Of a stretch of DNA of 64,000 bases, positions 28,337 through 36,534 are shown one piece after another (position 1 is the stretch's first letter; the number at the start of each line of letters is the position of its first letter). The stretch spans positions 372,001-436,000 of the forward strand of contig CANMQO010000001.1 of NCBI GenBank assembly GCA_947500055.1, written 5' to 3'. The translations under genes and the position numbers were made by a program. The notes under the pieces were generated by a model. The model had not been told where the DNA came from. It saw only the letters and a list, made by a program, of their open reading frames with translations, and did no database searches. This DNA is from an uncultured Paracoccaceae bacterium (GTDB lineage Bacteria; Pseudomonadota; Alphaproteobacteria; Rhodobacterales; Rhodobacteraceae).

Positions 28337-29266
28337 TCAGGACGACATATGCGCCTTTGTATGTGTTGCATCCGGCTTTAAAGACTGGCTATTGGCGGCG
28401 GTCAGTTTGCTTGAAGCAGGTACATTCAGCATTTCTGCCAGCTTGTGTGGTGTGCCTGCCGCCACAGAGCCGCCATCAGTCTGATCTGCAATATGCGATT
28501 CAACGGCCAGTCCGTTTGCGTAGAACACACAAGGCGTTTTGAACAACAATTGAACAAAAGCAATAGCACCGGACACCATCATGGTGACATCATTTTCGTT
28601 CACACAGTCGCCCGCACGTGCCGCCATATTGACCGACCCGGAAGGGACAAAGACGCGCTGTTGTGGGCGCATCACAAGGTCAGCGGGAATACCGAAGGCG
28701 CCGGCATCCATGCGGATCGCAGATGCGCGATGACACAAGGGCTGCCTATACCCGGCGACGCCGGTGACCATACGTGTCCCCATACCGACGGTCTGCACCA
28801 CGTCGCCCGGTACAATGTCCTCAATTGGGCGGTTGGTTCCGTCACCCATCGTCACGGATGTCCCGCGTCCAAAAGCCGCGCTGCGGACCCGCTCAAATCC
28901 GTTTTTTGCTGCGGCCGCATCGCAGGCGATCAGGCGATATGACACGCCCGGATGCATATGGCCCAAAGGAAGAAGAATGGCGAGGTCTCTGCCTGTGAGC
29001 AGGATCGCCTGATGGCTTTGCCCCGTAGGCGTCATGAAGGTTAGCAACGCCTCGCGTGATAGCGGTGTTCGACATTGCGACACCCTGATCTGATCACCGA
29101 CTGCATATATCTGAATGGGTTTGGCGTCGCGGCTCAGTTGATACACATCGTCGAATACCAACCCTTGGACGCATTCGAGTGGATCACCCATTGCCAGTCC
29201 GTTGCTGACGCAAAAACACGTCCCAAGGAACCCCGAAAGCCTCTGATACTCTTTAGACATCAACAC
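28337..29266 (-). CDS. Hint-domain protein lacking the catalytic Cys
   Basis: A protein of about 309 residues with a Hint (hedgehog/intein-type) domain: AFGRGTSVTMGDGTNRPIED starting near residue 131, then PGDVVQT, GIPADLVMRPQQRVFV and FYANGLAVES. Roseobacter Hint proteins usually start this block with CF; here the Cys position is Ala131, so autocatalytic N-S acyl shift chemistry should be lost. The N-terminal 125 residues are a separate domain with an IYAVGDQIRV stretch. The start is GTG 29266 (AGGG well spaced) or ATG 29260. No signal peptide is evident. Confidence 0.75.
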   Translation of the reverse strand: MLMSKEYQRLSGFLGTCFCVSNGLAMGDPLECVQGLVFDDVYQLSRDAKPIQIYAVGDQIRVSQCRTPLSREALLTFMTPTGQSHQAILLTGRDLAILLPLGHMHPGVSYRLIACDAAAAKNGFERVRSAAFGRGTSVTMGDGTNRPIEDIVPGDVVQTVGMGTRMVTGVAGYRQPLCHRASAIRMDAGAFGIPADLVMRPQQRVFVPSGSVNMAARAGDCVNENDVTMMVSGAIAFVQLLFKTPCVFYANGLAVESHIADQTDGGSVAAGTPHKLAEMLNVPASSKLTAANSQSLKPDATHTKAHMSS

Positions 29267-29396
29267 TTTACTACCCTAACACTACAAAACTAACGTTAAC
29301 ATCTGATGCAAAATTCCGCATGGCGCAACTTGCCTAGCTGCGGCATAACGAAAATGTTGGTCGAAAATGTGACCGAATTGACGCGAGGGTGAGACA

Positions 29397-30176
29397 ATGG
29401 ATCTGGGTATCAACGGTAAACGTGCGGTGGTTTGCGCCTCTTCAAAAGGATTGGGTCGTGGGTGTGCAGAGGCCTTGGCCGAAGCTGGCTGCGATCTGGT
29501 GTTGAACGCGCGCGGTGTTGATGCGTTGGAGGAAACCGCCGCCGATATCCGGGCGCGTTACGGTGTGGATGTGGCCACCGTTGCGGCTGATGTTTCGACC
29601 GAAGACGGGCGGGCAAAACTGCTGACCGCAGCGGGTGATGCGGATATCCTGGTCAACAATGCCGGCGGTCCGCCACCCGGTATGTGGTCTGACTGGGACA
29701 GGGATGATTTCATTCAGGCGCTTGATGCCAATATGTTGGCCCCGATTGCACTGATGAAAGCACTGATGCCCGGCATGATGGATCGTGGCTGGGGCAGGGT
29801 TGTCAATATCACCTCTGTTTCCGTCAAATCACCGATCCCGCAACTTGGTCTGTCGAATGCGGCCCGCACCGGCCTGACAGGATATGTCGCTGGCACTGCC
29901 CGGCAAGTGGCCCCAAATGGCGTGATCATCAACAATCTGCTGCCAGGTATTCATACCACGGATCGGGCGATCAGTCTGGATCGCGGCGTGGCCGATGCGC
30001 AGGGGGTCGATATGGCAACCGCCAAAGCCCAGCGTGAGGCGACAATCCCCGCGCGCCGCTATGGCACGCCGGAGGAGTTTGGTGCCGCTTGCGCGTTTTT
30101 GTGTTCGCAACATGCGGGATTTATCGTTGGGCAGAATATTCTGGCGGATGGCGGTGCCACCAATGCGACGTTCTGA
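29397..30176 (+). CDS. SDR-family protein with altered active site
   Basis: A 259-residue short-chain dehydrogenase/reductase. The Rossmann glycine motif ASSKGLGRG (14-22) and NNAG (87-90) are present, and the active-site Ser region is NITSVS (137-142). The YXXXK catalytic pair is replaced by SXXXR: Ser153-Asn-Ala-Ala-Arg157. This variant occurs in an SDR subfamily of unclear activity, so substrate and chemistry are unknown. The stop overlaps the start of the DNA glycosylase-like gene (TGATG), and the ATG follows GGGTGAG. Confidence 0.9.
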   Translation: MDLGINGKRAVVCASSKGLGRGCAEALAEAGCDLVLNARGVDALEETAADIRARYGVDVATVAADVSTEDGRAKLLTAAGDADILVNNAGGPPPGMWSDWDRDDFIQALDANMLAPIALMKALMPGMMDRGWGRVVNITSVSVKSPIPQLGLSNAARTGLTGYVAGTARQVAPNGVIINNLLPGIHTTDRAISLDRGVADAQGVDMATAKAQREATIPARRYGTPEEFGAACAFLCSQHAGFIVGQNILADGGATNATF

Positions 30177-31294
30177 TGGCAGAGCCGTTTAGCCTGAAGG
30201 ACGACCTGTTCAACGCCGATACGGTGGCGCATCTGGCTGCGCTGTTTGAGGATGCCGGCGTGTTTCAGGCGGCCCCATTTGTGTCCGATGTTCTTGCTGA
30301 AATGGGGCCGCTGGCCCTGAAAGCCCGGATCAACCTGATTGCCGACGTTCTGGCCCGGTATCTGCCATCTGATTTTCCGGCAGCGGGTGATGCCATTCTC
30401 GCCGCGCTGCCGCCACCGCTTGACCCGACTTTGACCGATGACGACTTTGGCCGATTCATCTATGCTCCGTTGGGGTTTTTTGTGGAAAAACATGGGATTG
30501 AGGCGCATAGTGCACGTAGTTTCGACCTGCTTGAGGCGATCACCCAGCGCTTTTCGATGGAGTTTTCGATCCGGGCATTTCTGAACCGCTGGCCCGATGA
30601 GACGCTGGAACGGATGCAGGATTGGCTGACCCATGACCATTACCACGTCCGCCGGTTGGTGAGTGAAGGCACGCGCCCACGTCTGCCCTGGGGGCAGAAG
30701 ATTGGCCTGACCGCGGCGCAAACGCTGCCTTTGCTGGATCGTTTGCAGGCCGATCCCACCCGCTTTGTCACCCGATCTGTGGCCAATCATCTGAATGACA
30801 TTACCAAAGCCGCGCCGGAGCTGGTCATTGACCGGCTGGAACGGTGGCAACGGGATGGTGGTCAAACCGTCAAGGAACTGGAGTGGATGCGTCGCCATGC
30901 ATTGCGCGGATTGATCAAGGCCGGCCATCCGGGTGCGATGGCGCATCTGGGTTATCACAGTGCGCAGCCTGTCACAGTGTCGCATCTGGGCATCACGCCA
31001 GACCCGGTCGCCCGTGGGGAAACGGCGGAGCTGACGCTGACATTTACCGTGCCGCAGGATGCCCCGTTGATCGTGGATTACATCATTGATTTCGTCAAAG
31101 CGACCGGGGCAACTGCACCAAAAGTCTTTAAATGGAAGGTGTTAGACGCCAAGGCGGATCAGCCCGTGTCATTGGTCAAGAAACATCATTTCAAGGATAA
31201 CGCGACGACGTTCAAACTCTATCCCGGGGCCCATCGGCTGCATGTGCAGATCAACGGCCAGATCCGGGAAACGGTGCCTTTTGAATTGGGCTGA
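30176..31294 (+). CDS. AlkC-like DNA alkylation repair protein
   Basis: A 372-residue protein with an alpha-helical HEAT-like N-terminal region (about 1-265) of the AlkC/AlkD DNA glycosylase superfamily (RAFLNRWPDETLERMQDWL, HYHVRRLVSEGTRPRLPWG, VANHLNDITKAAPELV). The C-terminal beta region (about 280-372) fits the Ig-like domain described for AlkC. Family members excise N3- or N7-alkylated purines. Start is ATG 30176, overlapping the SDR stop. The SDR pairing is unexplained. Confidence 0.85.
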   Translation: MAEPFSLKDDLFNADTVAHLAALFEDAGVFQAAPFVSDVLAEMGPLALKARINLIADVLARYLPSDFPAAGDAILAALPPPLDPTLTDDDFGRFIYAPLGFFVEKHGIEAHSARSFDLLEAITQRFSMEFSIRAFLNRWPDETLERMQDWLTHDHYHVRRLVSEGTRPRLPWGQKIGLTAAQTLPLLDRLQADPTRFVTRSVANHLNDITKAAPELVIDRLERWQRDGGQTVKELEWMRRHALRGLIKAGHPGAMAHLGYHSAQPVTVSHLGITPDPVARGETAELTLTFTVPQDAPLIVDYIIDFVKATGATAPKVFKWKVLDAKADQPVSLVKKHHFKDNATTFKLYPGAHRLHVQINGQIRETVPFELG

Positions 31295-31367
31295 TCTTGC
31301 CCCCGCGATACGGAGTTGTTAGGTGCGCCATACCCAATTGTTTCAGTCAGGGATCGGTCCCCGGTAA

Positions 31368-32438
31368 ATGCAGCCCCCCCGCCTAGAGATCAGGAATATC
31401 GTCAAGACATTCGGCGACCGCCGGGTGGTGGATGATATCAGCCTATCGGTCAGCCCGGGGCAGGTGACGTGCCTGCTCGGTCCGTCGGGCTGCGGCAAGT
31501 CGACGACATTGCGGGTAATTGCCGGGGTTGAGATGCAGGATAGTGGTACGATCCATGTGGATGGCCAGCTTGTCTGCGATACCATTTACCGCGTTCCGCC
31601 AGAGGGCCGTTCGATTGGGTTGATGTTCCAGGATTTCGCCTTGTTCCCGCATCTGACCGTCGGTCAGAATGTGGGTTTTGGGTTGAAGGGGCGCGATCGT
31701 GCAGCGGAGGTCGAAACCCTTTTGAAGAAGGTTGGTATGCTGCGCTATATTGACGATCATCCGCATCAGTTGTCGGGTGGTGAACAGCAGCGTGTCGCCT
31801 TGGCGCGGGCCTTGGCGCCCAAGCCACATATCATGCTTATGGATGAGCCGTTTTCGGGTCTGGATGACCGTTTGCGGGATGAAATCCGTGATGAGACGCT
31901 GGATATCCTCAAGGCCGAAGGGACAGCCGTGTTGCTGGTGACCCATGAACCGGGTGAGGCGATGCGGATGGCTGATGAAATCGCCCTGATGCGCGATGGC
32001 CGCGTGGTGCAACGTGGGGCGCCCTATAACATCTACAATGCGCCAAGGGATTTGAGCGCGGCCGCATTCTTTAGCGATATCAATGTGATCCGCGGGCAAG
32101 TTGAAGGCGCGTTGACCGATACGCCCTTTGGTCAGTTTCTGGCACCGGGCGTGCCTGATGGGACCGAGGTTGATATTGTCATCCGCCCGCAACACCTGAA
32201 GATGGATTTCGACAGGCATGGCCGCGGGCCGAACCCGACCCCGCAGGACGGCACAGCGGCAAGGGGTGAAGTGTTGCGATCGCGGTTCATGGGGGCATCA
32301 AGCCTTGTGGAATTGCGGATGGATTTTGATGCCACGGTGCTGCATGCGACCGTCCCGTCGGTGTTTCTGCCAAAGCCGGGCACCCCCCTTTGGGTGATGT
32401 TCCGGCGGGACCGGTGTTTTGTGTTCCCGCGAAGCTAG
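31368..32438 (+). CDS. Orphan iron-type ABC transporter ATPase
   Basis: A 356-residue ABC ATPase of the Fe(III)/polyamine/sulfate importer class (FbpC/PotA-like). It shows Walker A GPSGCGKST, Q-loop FQDFALFP, signature LSGGEQQRVALARAL, Walker B IMLMDEPFSGLD, and a C-terminal regulatory OB-type domain (about 240-356). No permease or binding protein gene is next to it, so its partners must be elsewhere. A palindrome follows immediately. The substrate cannot be read from the sequence. Confidence 0.9.
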   Translation: MQPPRLEIRNIVKTFGDRRVVDDISLSVSPGQVTCLLGPSGCGKSTTLRVIAGVEMQDSGTIHVDGQLVCDTIYRVPPEGRSIGLMFQDFALFPHLTVGQNVGFGLKGRDRAAEVETLLKKVGMLRYIDDHPHQLSGGEQQRVALARALAPKPHIMLMDEPFSGLDDRLRDEIRDETLDILKAEGTAVLLVTHEPGEAMRMADEIALMRDGRVVQRGAPYNIYNAPRDLSAAAFFSDINVIRGQVEGALTDTPFGQFLAPGVPDGTEVDIVIRPQHLKMDFDRHGRGPNPTPQDGTAARGEVLRSRFMGASSLVELRMDFDATVLHATVPSVFLPKPGTPLWVMFRRDRCFVFPRS

Positions 32439-32443
32439 CTAGG

Positions 32444-32461
32444 ATGGGTTAAAACCCATCT
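32444..32461. terminator. GATGGGTT/AACCCATC palindrome between convergent genes
   Basis: GATGGGTT (32444-32451) and AACCCATC (32454-32461) form an 8-bp stem with an AA centre, lying 6 bp after the ABC ATPase stop and 6 bp before the stop of the convergent DUF1289 gene. Similar GGATGGGTT-type palindromes are, from memory, dispersed in Rhodobacteraceae intergenic regions. It probably serves as a bidirectional terminator-like hairpin. Confidence 0.5.
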
Positions 32462-32467
32462 TACGCG

Positions 32468-32710
32468 TCATTTCAGCCGGGCCGCCCGACCGCCGCGCCG
32501 TTTGGTCACTTTGCCGGATCGCGTCGGCAGTTCTTCCATAACCTGCTGGCGGGCTTGTGAGGTCATCCGCGACCATGCGCTGATTTCGTCAATGGATCGC
32601 AGGCATCCGGTGCAGAGCCGACTTTCGGGGTGGATCACGCAGACCTTCACGCAAGGGCTTTCAATCTCGGCCCGTGCCCAGATGTGATCGGTGTTTTCGG
32701 ATTTGGTCAC
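32468..32710 (-). CDS. DUF1289 family small Cys protein
   Basis: An 80-residue protein with the DUF1289 signature SPCVKVCVIHPESRLCTGC, a four-Cys cluster likely to bind metal, then LRSIDEISAWSRM and a very basic tail (KVTKRRGGRAARLK). The role is unknown. Its start overlaps the ruvX stop (ATGA), and with ruvX and ccmI it forms a minus-strand operon. Confidence 0.9.
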   Translation of the reverse strand: MTKSENTDHIWARAEIESPCVKVCVIHPESRLCTGCLRSIDEISAWSRMTSQARQQVMEELPTRSGKVTKRRGGRAARLK

Positions 32711-33183
32711 ATCGTGCCTTTCATATGCGTCAGTCGATCCAGCATTCCTTGCAGGATATACCCGGCCGCAACATGATCGATAACCTCTGCGCGACGTTTT
32801 CGAGACGTATCTGCCGCTAATAGCGCACGTTCGGCGGCAACCGTCGATAAACGCTCGTCCCAGAAGGTGATCGGCAGCGGCGTCAGTTTTTCCAGATTGC
32901 GTGCAAAGGCGCGGGTGGCCTGACAGCGCGGCCCTTCGGAGCCGTCCATATTCATCGGCAGCCCCAACACGATCCCGTTGACCATTCTGGCGGTTGTCAG
33001 TTCCAGTAACCGGTTTGCGTCCAGTCCGAATTTCCGCCGCTTGATCGTTTCGACCGGGGTTGCGATGCTGCGCATGCTGTCGGAAACCGCAACGCCGATG
33101 GTCTTGGTCCCCAGATCAAGACCCATGATCGCGCCGAGCTGGGGCAGCGTTGCAGCAAACCCCTCGGGCGTTTCGCAAATCAT
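32707..33183 (-). CDS. ruvX: RuvX/YqgF Holliday-junction resolvase-like nuclease
   Basis: An RNase H-fold nuclease of 158 residues, assigned in the family to 16S rRNA 5' maturation and/or Holliday-junction resolution. Visible motifs are GLDLGTKTIGVAVSD with the first catalytic Asp, VLGLPMNMDGSEGPR, and FWDERLSTVAAERALL with the second acidic residues. It overlaps both neighbours by 4 bp. Confidence 0.94.
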   Translation of the reverse strand: MICETPEGFAATLPQLGAIMGLDLGTKTIGVAVSDSMRSIATPVETIKRRKFGLDANRLLELTTARMVNGIVLGLPMNMDGSEGPRCQATRAFARNLEKLTPLPITFWDERLSTVAAERALLAADTSRKRRAEVIDHVAAGYILQGMLDRLTHMKGTM

Positions 33184-34376
33184 TCCAGGACCCCTGCATC
33201 GCGGGCCGCATTGGTCAGGATTTCCATGCCGCGCATGCTGCTGACAAAGACCTCCTGCGCTTCGTTCCAGACGGTCGCGGCAGCTTCTTTTTCACCCAAG
33301 ACCCCGTAAGCCCGGATCAGCCGGGCCCAATCCTCTGCCGGCCCACCTTCTGTTGCCAAACGCTCTGCCAGACCCGCGACCATGCCGCCGATCATCGCCT
33401 GCTGATCTTCGGGGGCCATATCGGCGGCGGCGTCCATATCCGCGAATGAGGGGCCGCGTGCCTCTGGCAAGGCGTATTCGAAACCGGCCCGGAACGCCGT
33501 ATCTGCAATCAAGGCACGTGCGTTGGCGACGTGGAACTGGCCAGGGTCGCCATTTTCGACGACATCACGCCAAAGCCGGAAGGCAAGATCGGGGCGGTCT
33601 GTCTGGTCGTACATCGCGCCCAGATAATAGCGGGCCGCGAGATTTGTTTTATCCAAATCAAGGATTTGTCGGGCCAGCGCCTCTGCCTCAGGCGACACGA
33701 AACCGCCGGTTGCGACCACCATCAGGTCAAGCTGGATGCGCCGGTCATTGATTGTCGCCGCATCCCCCTTGATCCGCACGACGGTTTCCTGCGCGGCCGC
33801 GGCGGCGGCAAAATTGCGCAGCTCGGTTTCATGAAAGGCGAGCAGTTCCCAAGCCTCTAGATCATCAGGGCGGGAAGGCGCGATGATGCGCAGTTGCGTG
33901 ATGGCCTCAAGGTAGTCTTCGGAGGCATCGACCGGGTCCATCGCGGGCGCTGCGGTTTCGAGCGCTGACTGGTTCGGGCGGTTCGCTCGCATTTCCGCAC
34001 TAGCTGCAAGACGTGATTTCAGGGGCAGGTCCCCGTAACCCGGCGCCCCTAACTGCCAGTAGATGCCGAAGGTGAGGGTGCAGATGATCGCAGCCAAGAG
34101 CAGTGAGACGGCAAAGGTAGGTTTGCCGGTCTCATCGGCTGGCATCGTCGCCTTGTTTGCAGCCAGCAATCGACGGGCGATTTCGGTTTTGGCGCGCTCT
34201 GCCTCGTCCGCTGCCAGAACTGACCGGGCTACATCGCGGTCAATCTCATCCAGTTGCGCGCGATAAAGCAGCACATCCGGATTGTCCTGCTGCACCACCG
34301 GCGCGCGCAGCAAAGGGGCAACCATCAGGGCAGTAACAGCAAGGGTCAAAACAAGGCAGACAAGCCAGAAAAGCAT
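33180..34376 (-). CDS. ccmI: Cytochrome c biogenesis protein CcmI
   Basis: An inner-membrane apocytochrome c chaperone of the Ccm system. It has 398 residues. An N-terminal membrane helix (1-24) is followed by a coiled region with QLDEIDRDVA and a second helix near residues 90-108, then a periplasmic TPR-like domain (EDYLEAITQLRIIAP, AARYYLGAMYDQTDRPDLAFRLW). The arrangement matches alphaproteobacterial CcmI. It is the first gene of the ccmI-ruvX-DUF1289 operon. Confidence 0.92.
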   Translation of the reverse strand: MLFWLVCLVLTLAVTALMVAPLLRAPVVQQDNPDVLLYRAQLDEIDRDVARSVLAADEAERAKTEIARRLLAANKATMPADETGKPTFAVSLLLAAIICTLTFGIYWQLGAPGYGDLPLKSRLAASAEMRANRPNQSALETAAPAMDPVDASEDYLEAITQLRIIAPSRPDDLEAWELLAFHETELRNFAAAAAAQETVVRIKGDAATINDRRIQLDLMVVATGGFVSPEAEALARQILDLDKTNLAARYYLGAMYDQTDRPDLAFRLWRDVVENGDPGQFHVANARALIADTAFRAGFEYALPEARGPSFADMDAAADMAPEDQQAMIGGMVAGLAERLATEGGPAEDWARLIRAYGVLGEKEAAATVWNEAQEVFVSSMRGMEILTNAARDAGVLE

Positions 34377-34484
34377 ACCATATCCGTCAAAATTACCCTG
34401 TCGACATAACCATGCGGGCAGTCAGAGGAAAGCCCCTGCGACGTCTTGGTGTTTTCACCGCCGTTCAACATGTCGTAAACAGGA

Positions 34485-34528
34485 GAGGAGACGCCGTTGG
34501 CAGTATCCTCTTTTCACTCCGGGGCGTC
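34485..34528 (+). ncRNA. Possible structured leader (pseudoknot) of soxB
   Basis: In the 195-bp gap before soxB, GAGGA (34485-34489) can pair with TCCTC (34506-34510), and GACGCC (34490-34495) with GGCGTC (34523-34528). The pairs interleave, giving an H-type pseudoknot about 45 bases before the soxB start. It does not show the conserved cores of the glycine riboswitch I know. It may be a cis-regulatory RNA or chance. Confidence 0.25.
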
Positions 34529-34571
34529 CAAAACATGATCAGCCCCGATCAGTGCAATCAAGGATTCGCGC

Positions 34572-35816
34572 ATGAAACGTTATTCTGCTTTTGCTGTCGC
34601 CAGAGAGGCGATGCGCCATCACACCGGATGGGAGCGGGCATGGGCCAAACGCGCGCCCAAGAAAAAATATGATGTAATCATCGTGGGGGCGGGCGGCCAC
34701 GGCCTTGCGACGGCATATTACCTCGGCAAGAATTTCGGGATCACCAATGTGGCTGTTCTTGAAAAGGGCTGGCTCGGTGGTGGCAATACAGGGCGCAATA
34801 CCACGATCATTCGCTCGAATTATCTGCAGGATCCATCGGCGGCGATCTATGAAAAGGCCCGCGGCCTTTACGAGACACTGAGCCAGGATCTGAACTACAA
34901 CGTCATGTTCAGCCCACGCGGCGTGATCATGCTGGCGCAGACGCAGCACGAAATCCGTGGCTATCAGCGCACCGCCCATGCCAATGCCTTGCAGGGTGTT
35001 GCAACGGAATGGATCGGCCCGGAGCGGGTGAAGGAACTTTGCCCGATCATGAATATTGATGGGCCACGCTATCCCGTCCTTGGTGGTCTTTGGCAGGCGC
35101 GGGGCGGGACAGCCCGCCACGATGCGGTGGCCTGGGGCTATGCCCGTGCCTGTTCGGATATGGGCATCGATATCATCCAAAAATGCGAAGTGACCGGCAT
35201 CCGCCAGGAGGCTGGCAAGGTTGTTGGCGTGGATACATCCCAAGGGCCGATTGATTGTGACAAGCTGGGCATGGTTGTGGCGGGGCATTCCGGCGTACTG
35301 GCGCAGATGGCCGGGTTCAGATTGCCGATTGAAAGCGTTGCCTTGCAGGCGCTGGTGTCAGAGCCAATCAAACCTTGCATGGATGTGGTTGTGATGGCCA
35401 ATACCGTGCATGGTTACCTGTCCCAATCCGACAAGGGTGAGATGGTCATCGGCGGCGGCACGGATGGGTACAATAACTACACCCAGCGCGGATCGTTCCA
35501 TCATGTCGAAGAAACCGTGCGTGCGCTGGTTGAGACATTCCCGATGCTGTCGCGGTTGAAAATGCTGCGCCAATGGGGTGGGATCGTTGACGTGACCGGT
35601 GACCGGTCCCCGATCCTGTCAAAAACGCCTGTCGAGGGCATGTTTGTGAATTGCGGCTGGGGTACAGGCGGGTTCAAGGCGATCCCGGGATCCGGCTGGG
35701 CGATGGCTGAGCTGATGGCCAAGGGCCAATCACCACTGACCGAAGAGTTCAGCATGTTCCGTTTCCGGGACGGCAAGTTCATCGACGAAAGCGTTGCGGC
35801 CGGGGTGGCACATTAA
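34572..35816 (+). CDS. soxB: Sarcosine oxidase beta subunit
   Basis: The FAD- and FMN-binding catalytic subunit of heterotetrameric sarcosine oxidase, which demethylates sarcosine to glycine, giving 5,10-methylene-THF and H2O2. It has 414 residues. The FAD motif VIIVGAGGHGLATAYYLG is near residue 36, followed by GWLGGGNTGRNTTIIRSNY, and the C-terminal GWGTGGFKAIPGSG completes the DAO-type fold. Normally soxD follows at once; here about 720 bp intervene. Confidence 0.97.
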   Translation: MKRYSAFAVAREAMRHHTGWERAWAKRAPKKKYDVIIVGAGGHGLATAYYLGKNFGITNVAVLEKGWLGGGNTGRNTTIIRSNYLQDPSAAIYEKARGLYETLSQDLNYNVMFSPRGVIMLAQTQHEIRGYQRTAHANALQGVATEWIGPERVKELCPIMNIDGPRYPVLGGLWQARGGTARHDAVAWGYARACSDMGIDIIQKCEVTGIRQEAGKVVGVDTSQGPIDCDKLGMVVAGHSGVLAQMAGFRLPIESVALQALVSEPIKPCMDVVVMANTVHGYLSQSDKGEMVIGGGTDGYNNYTQRGSFHHVEETVRALVETFPMLSRLKMLRQWGGIVDVTGDRSPILSKTPVEGMFVNCGWGTGGFKAIPGSGWAMAELMAKGQSPLTEEFSMFRFRDGKFIDESVAAGVAH

Positions 35817-35860
35817 TGGATGGCGTTTCGCATTATGGCCGATCCGCGGCTGCGGAGCCG

Positions 35861-36022
35861 TTAACCTTTGGGGCCGAGGTCCTGCCTGCTGCCCCGGTCA
35901 TCGAAAGAATGATCGAAGGGATTGATGTCATCATCCAGAACATGCCCACGCAGCCAATCAATCATCATCGAGATGATTGCTGCTGTCAGGATGCCACCAA
36001 TTATGATCAACAGAAGTTCCAT
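35861..36022 (-). CDS. Possible 53-aa membrane protein antisense in the sox operon
   Basis: A minus-strand ORF with an ATG at 36022 encoding MELLLIIIGGILTAAIIS, one hydrophobic helix, then an acidic region (VLDDDINPFDHSFDDRG). The pattern of a clean membrane segment plus polar tail suggests coding, but length and antisense position within soxB-D make it tentative. It occupies most of the 373-bp gap between soxB and the next small gene; the rest of that gap shows nothing else I can support. Confidence 0.35.
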   Translation of the reverse strand: MELLLIIIGGILTAAIISMMIDWLRGHVLDDDINPFDHSFDDRGSRQDLGPKG

Positions 36023-36189
36023 GCATCGAACGTAACAAGCACGTTCACAATTGCGACCCCGGCGGGTGTTGGCCCAGCCGAATCGGCGGATTTGGCCATG
36101 AATGGCCGAAAAGAACCGGGGAATCCCGCGCATATTCCTCTTTTTCGAACATGTGGCTTTATGGTTGCATCTGAAACGGAGGAATCCTC

Positions 36190-36414
36190 ATGGTTGACTA
36201 TACCCAATCGAAATCAAGCAGCAGTGGCGGCATTGGTTTCATCATTGCGGCCGTTATCGTTGTTCTTGTTCTACTGTTTGCGCTTTTTGCCGGTGGCTCT
36301 GTCGAAACAACAACAGATCCGTCAGCAATTGGCACAACAGAAGGTGCAACTGAAACCGCACCACTTGCCGATGACACAGCGCCAGTTGAGCCTGTGGCAC
36401 CTGCTACCGAATAA
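36190..36414 (+). CDS. Small single-TM protein between soxB and soxD
   Basis: A 74-residue protein with a Ser-rich N-terminus, one membrane helix (about residues 15-35, GFIIAAVIVVLVLLFALF) and a Thr/Ala/Pro/Glu-rich tail. ACGGAGGA precedes the ATG at good distance, a strong ribosome binding site. No family is recognised. It may be independently transcribed or a late insertion into the sox operon. Confidence 0.65.
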   Translation: MVDYTQSKSSSSGGIGFIIAAVIVVLVLLFALFAGGSVETTTDPSAIGTTEGATETAPLADDTAPVEPVAPATE

Positions 36415-36534
36415 ATCTATCCACCCACGTGAACTGCAGGGCGGGCGCAGCGATGCGTCCGCCTTTGGCGTGTCTGGACGGCTTTCGTCCAACCGCATGA
36501 CCATGCGGCACATTTTCCAAACCGAGGTTTCGCC

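Noticed and set aside
34440-34571. Glycine riboswitch before sarcosine oxidase
   Set aside because: A GGAGAG occurs, but the conserved cores of the glycine aptamer are absent; only an unclassified pseudoknot-like pairing remains.
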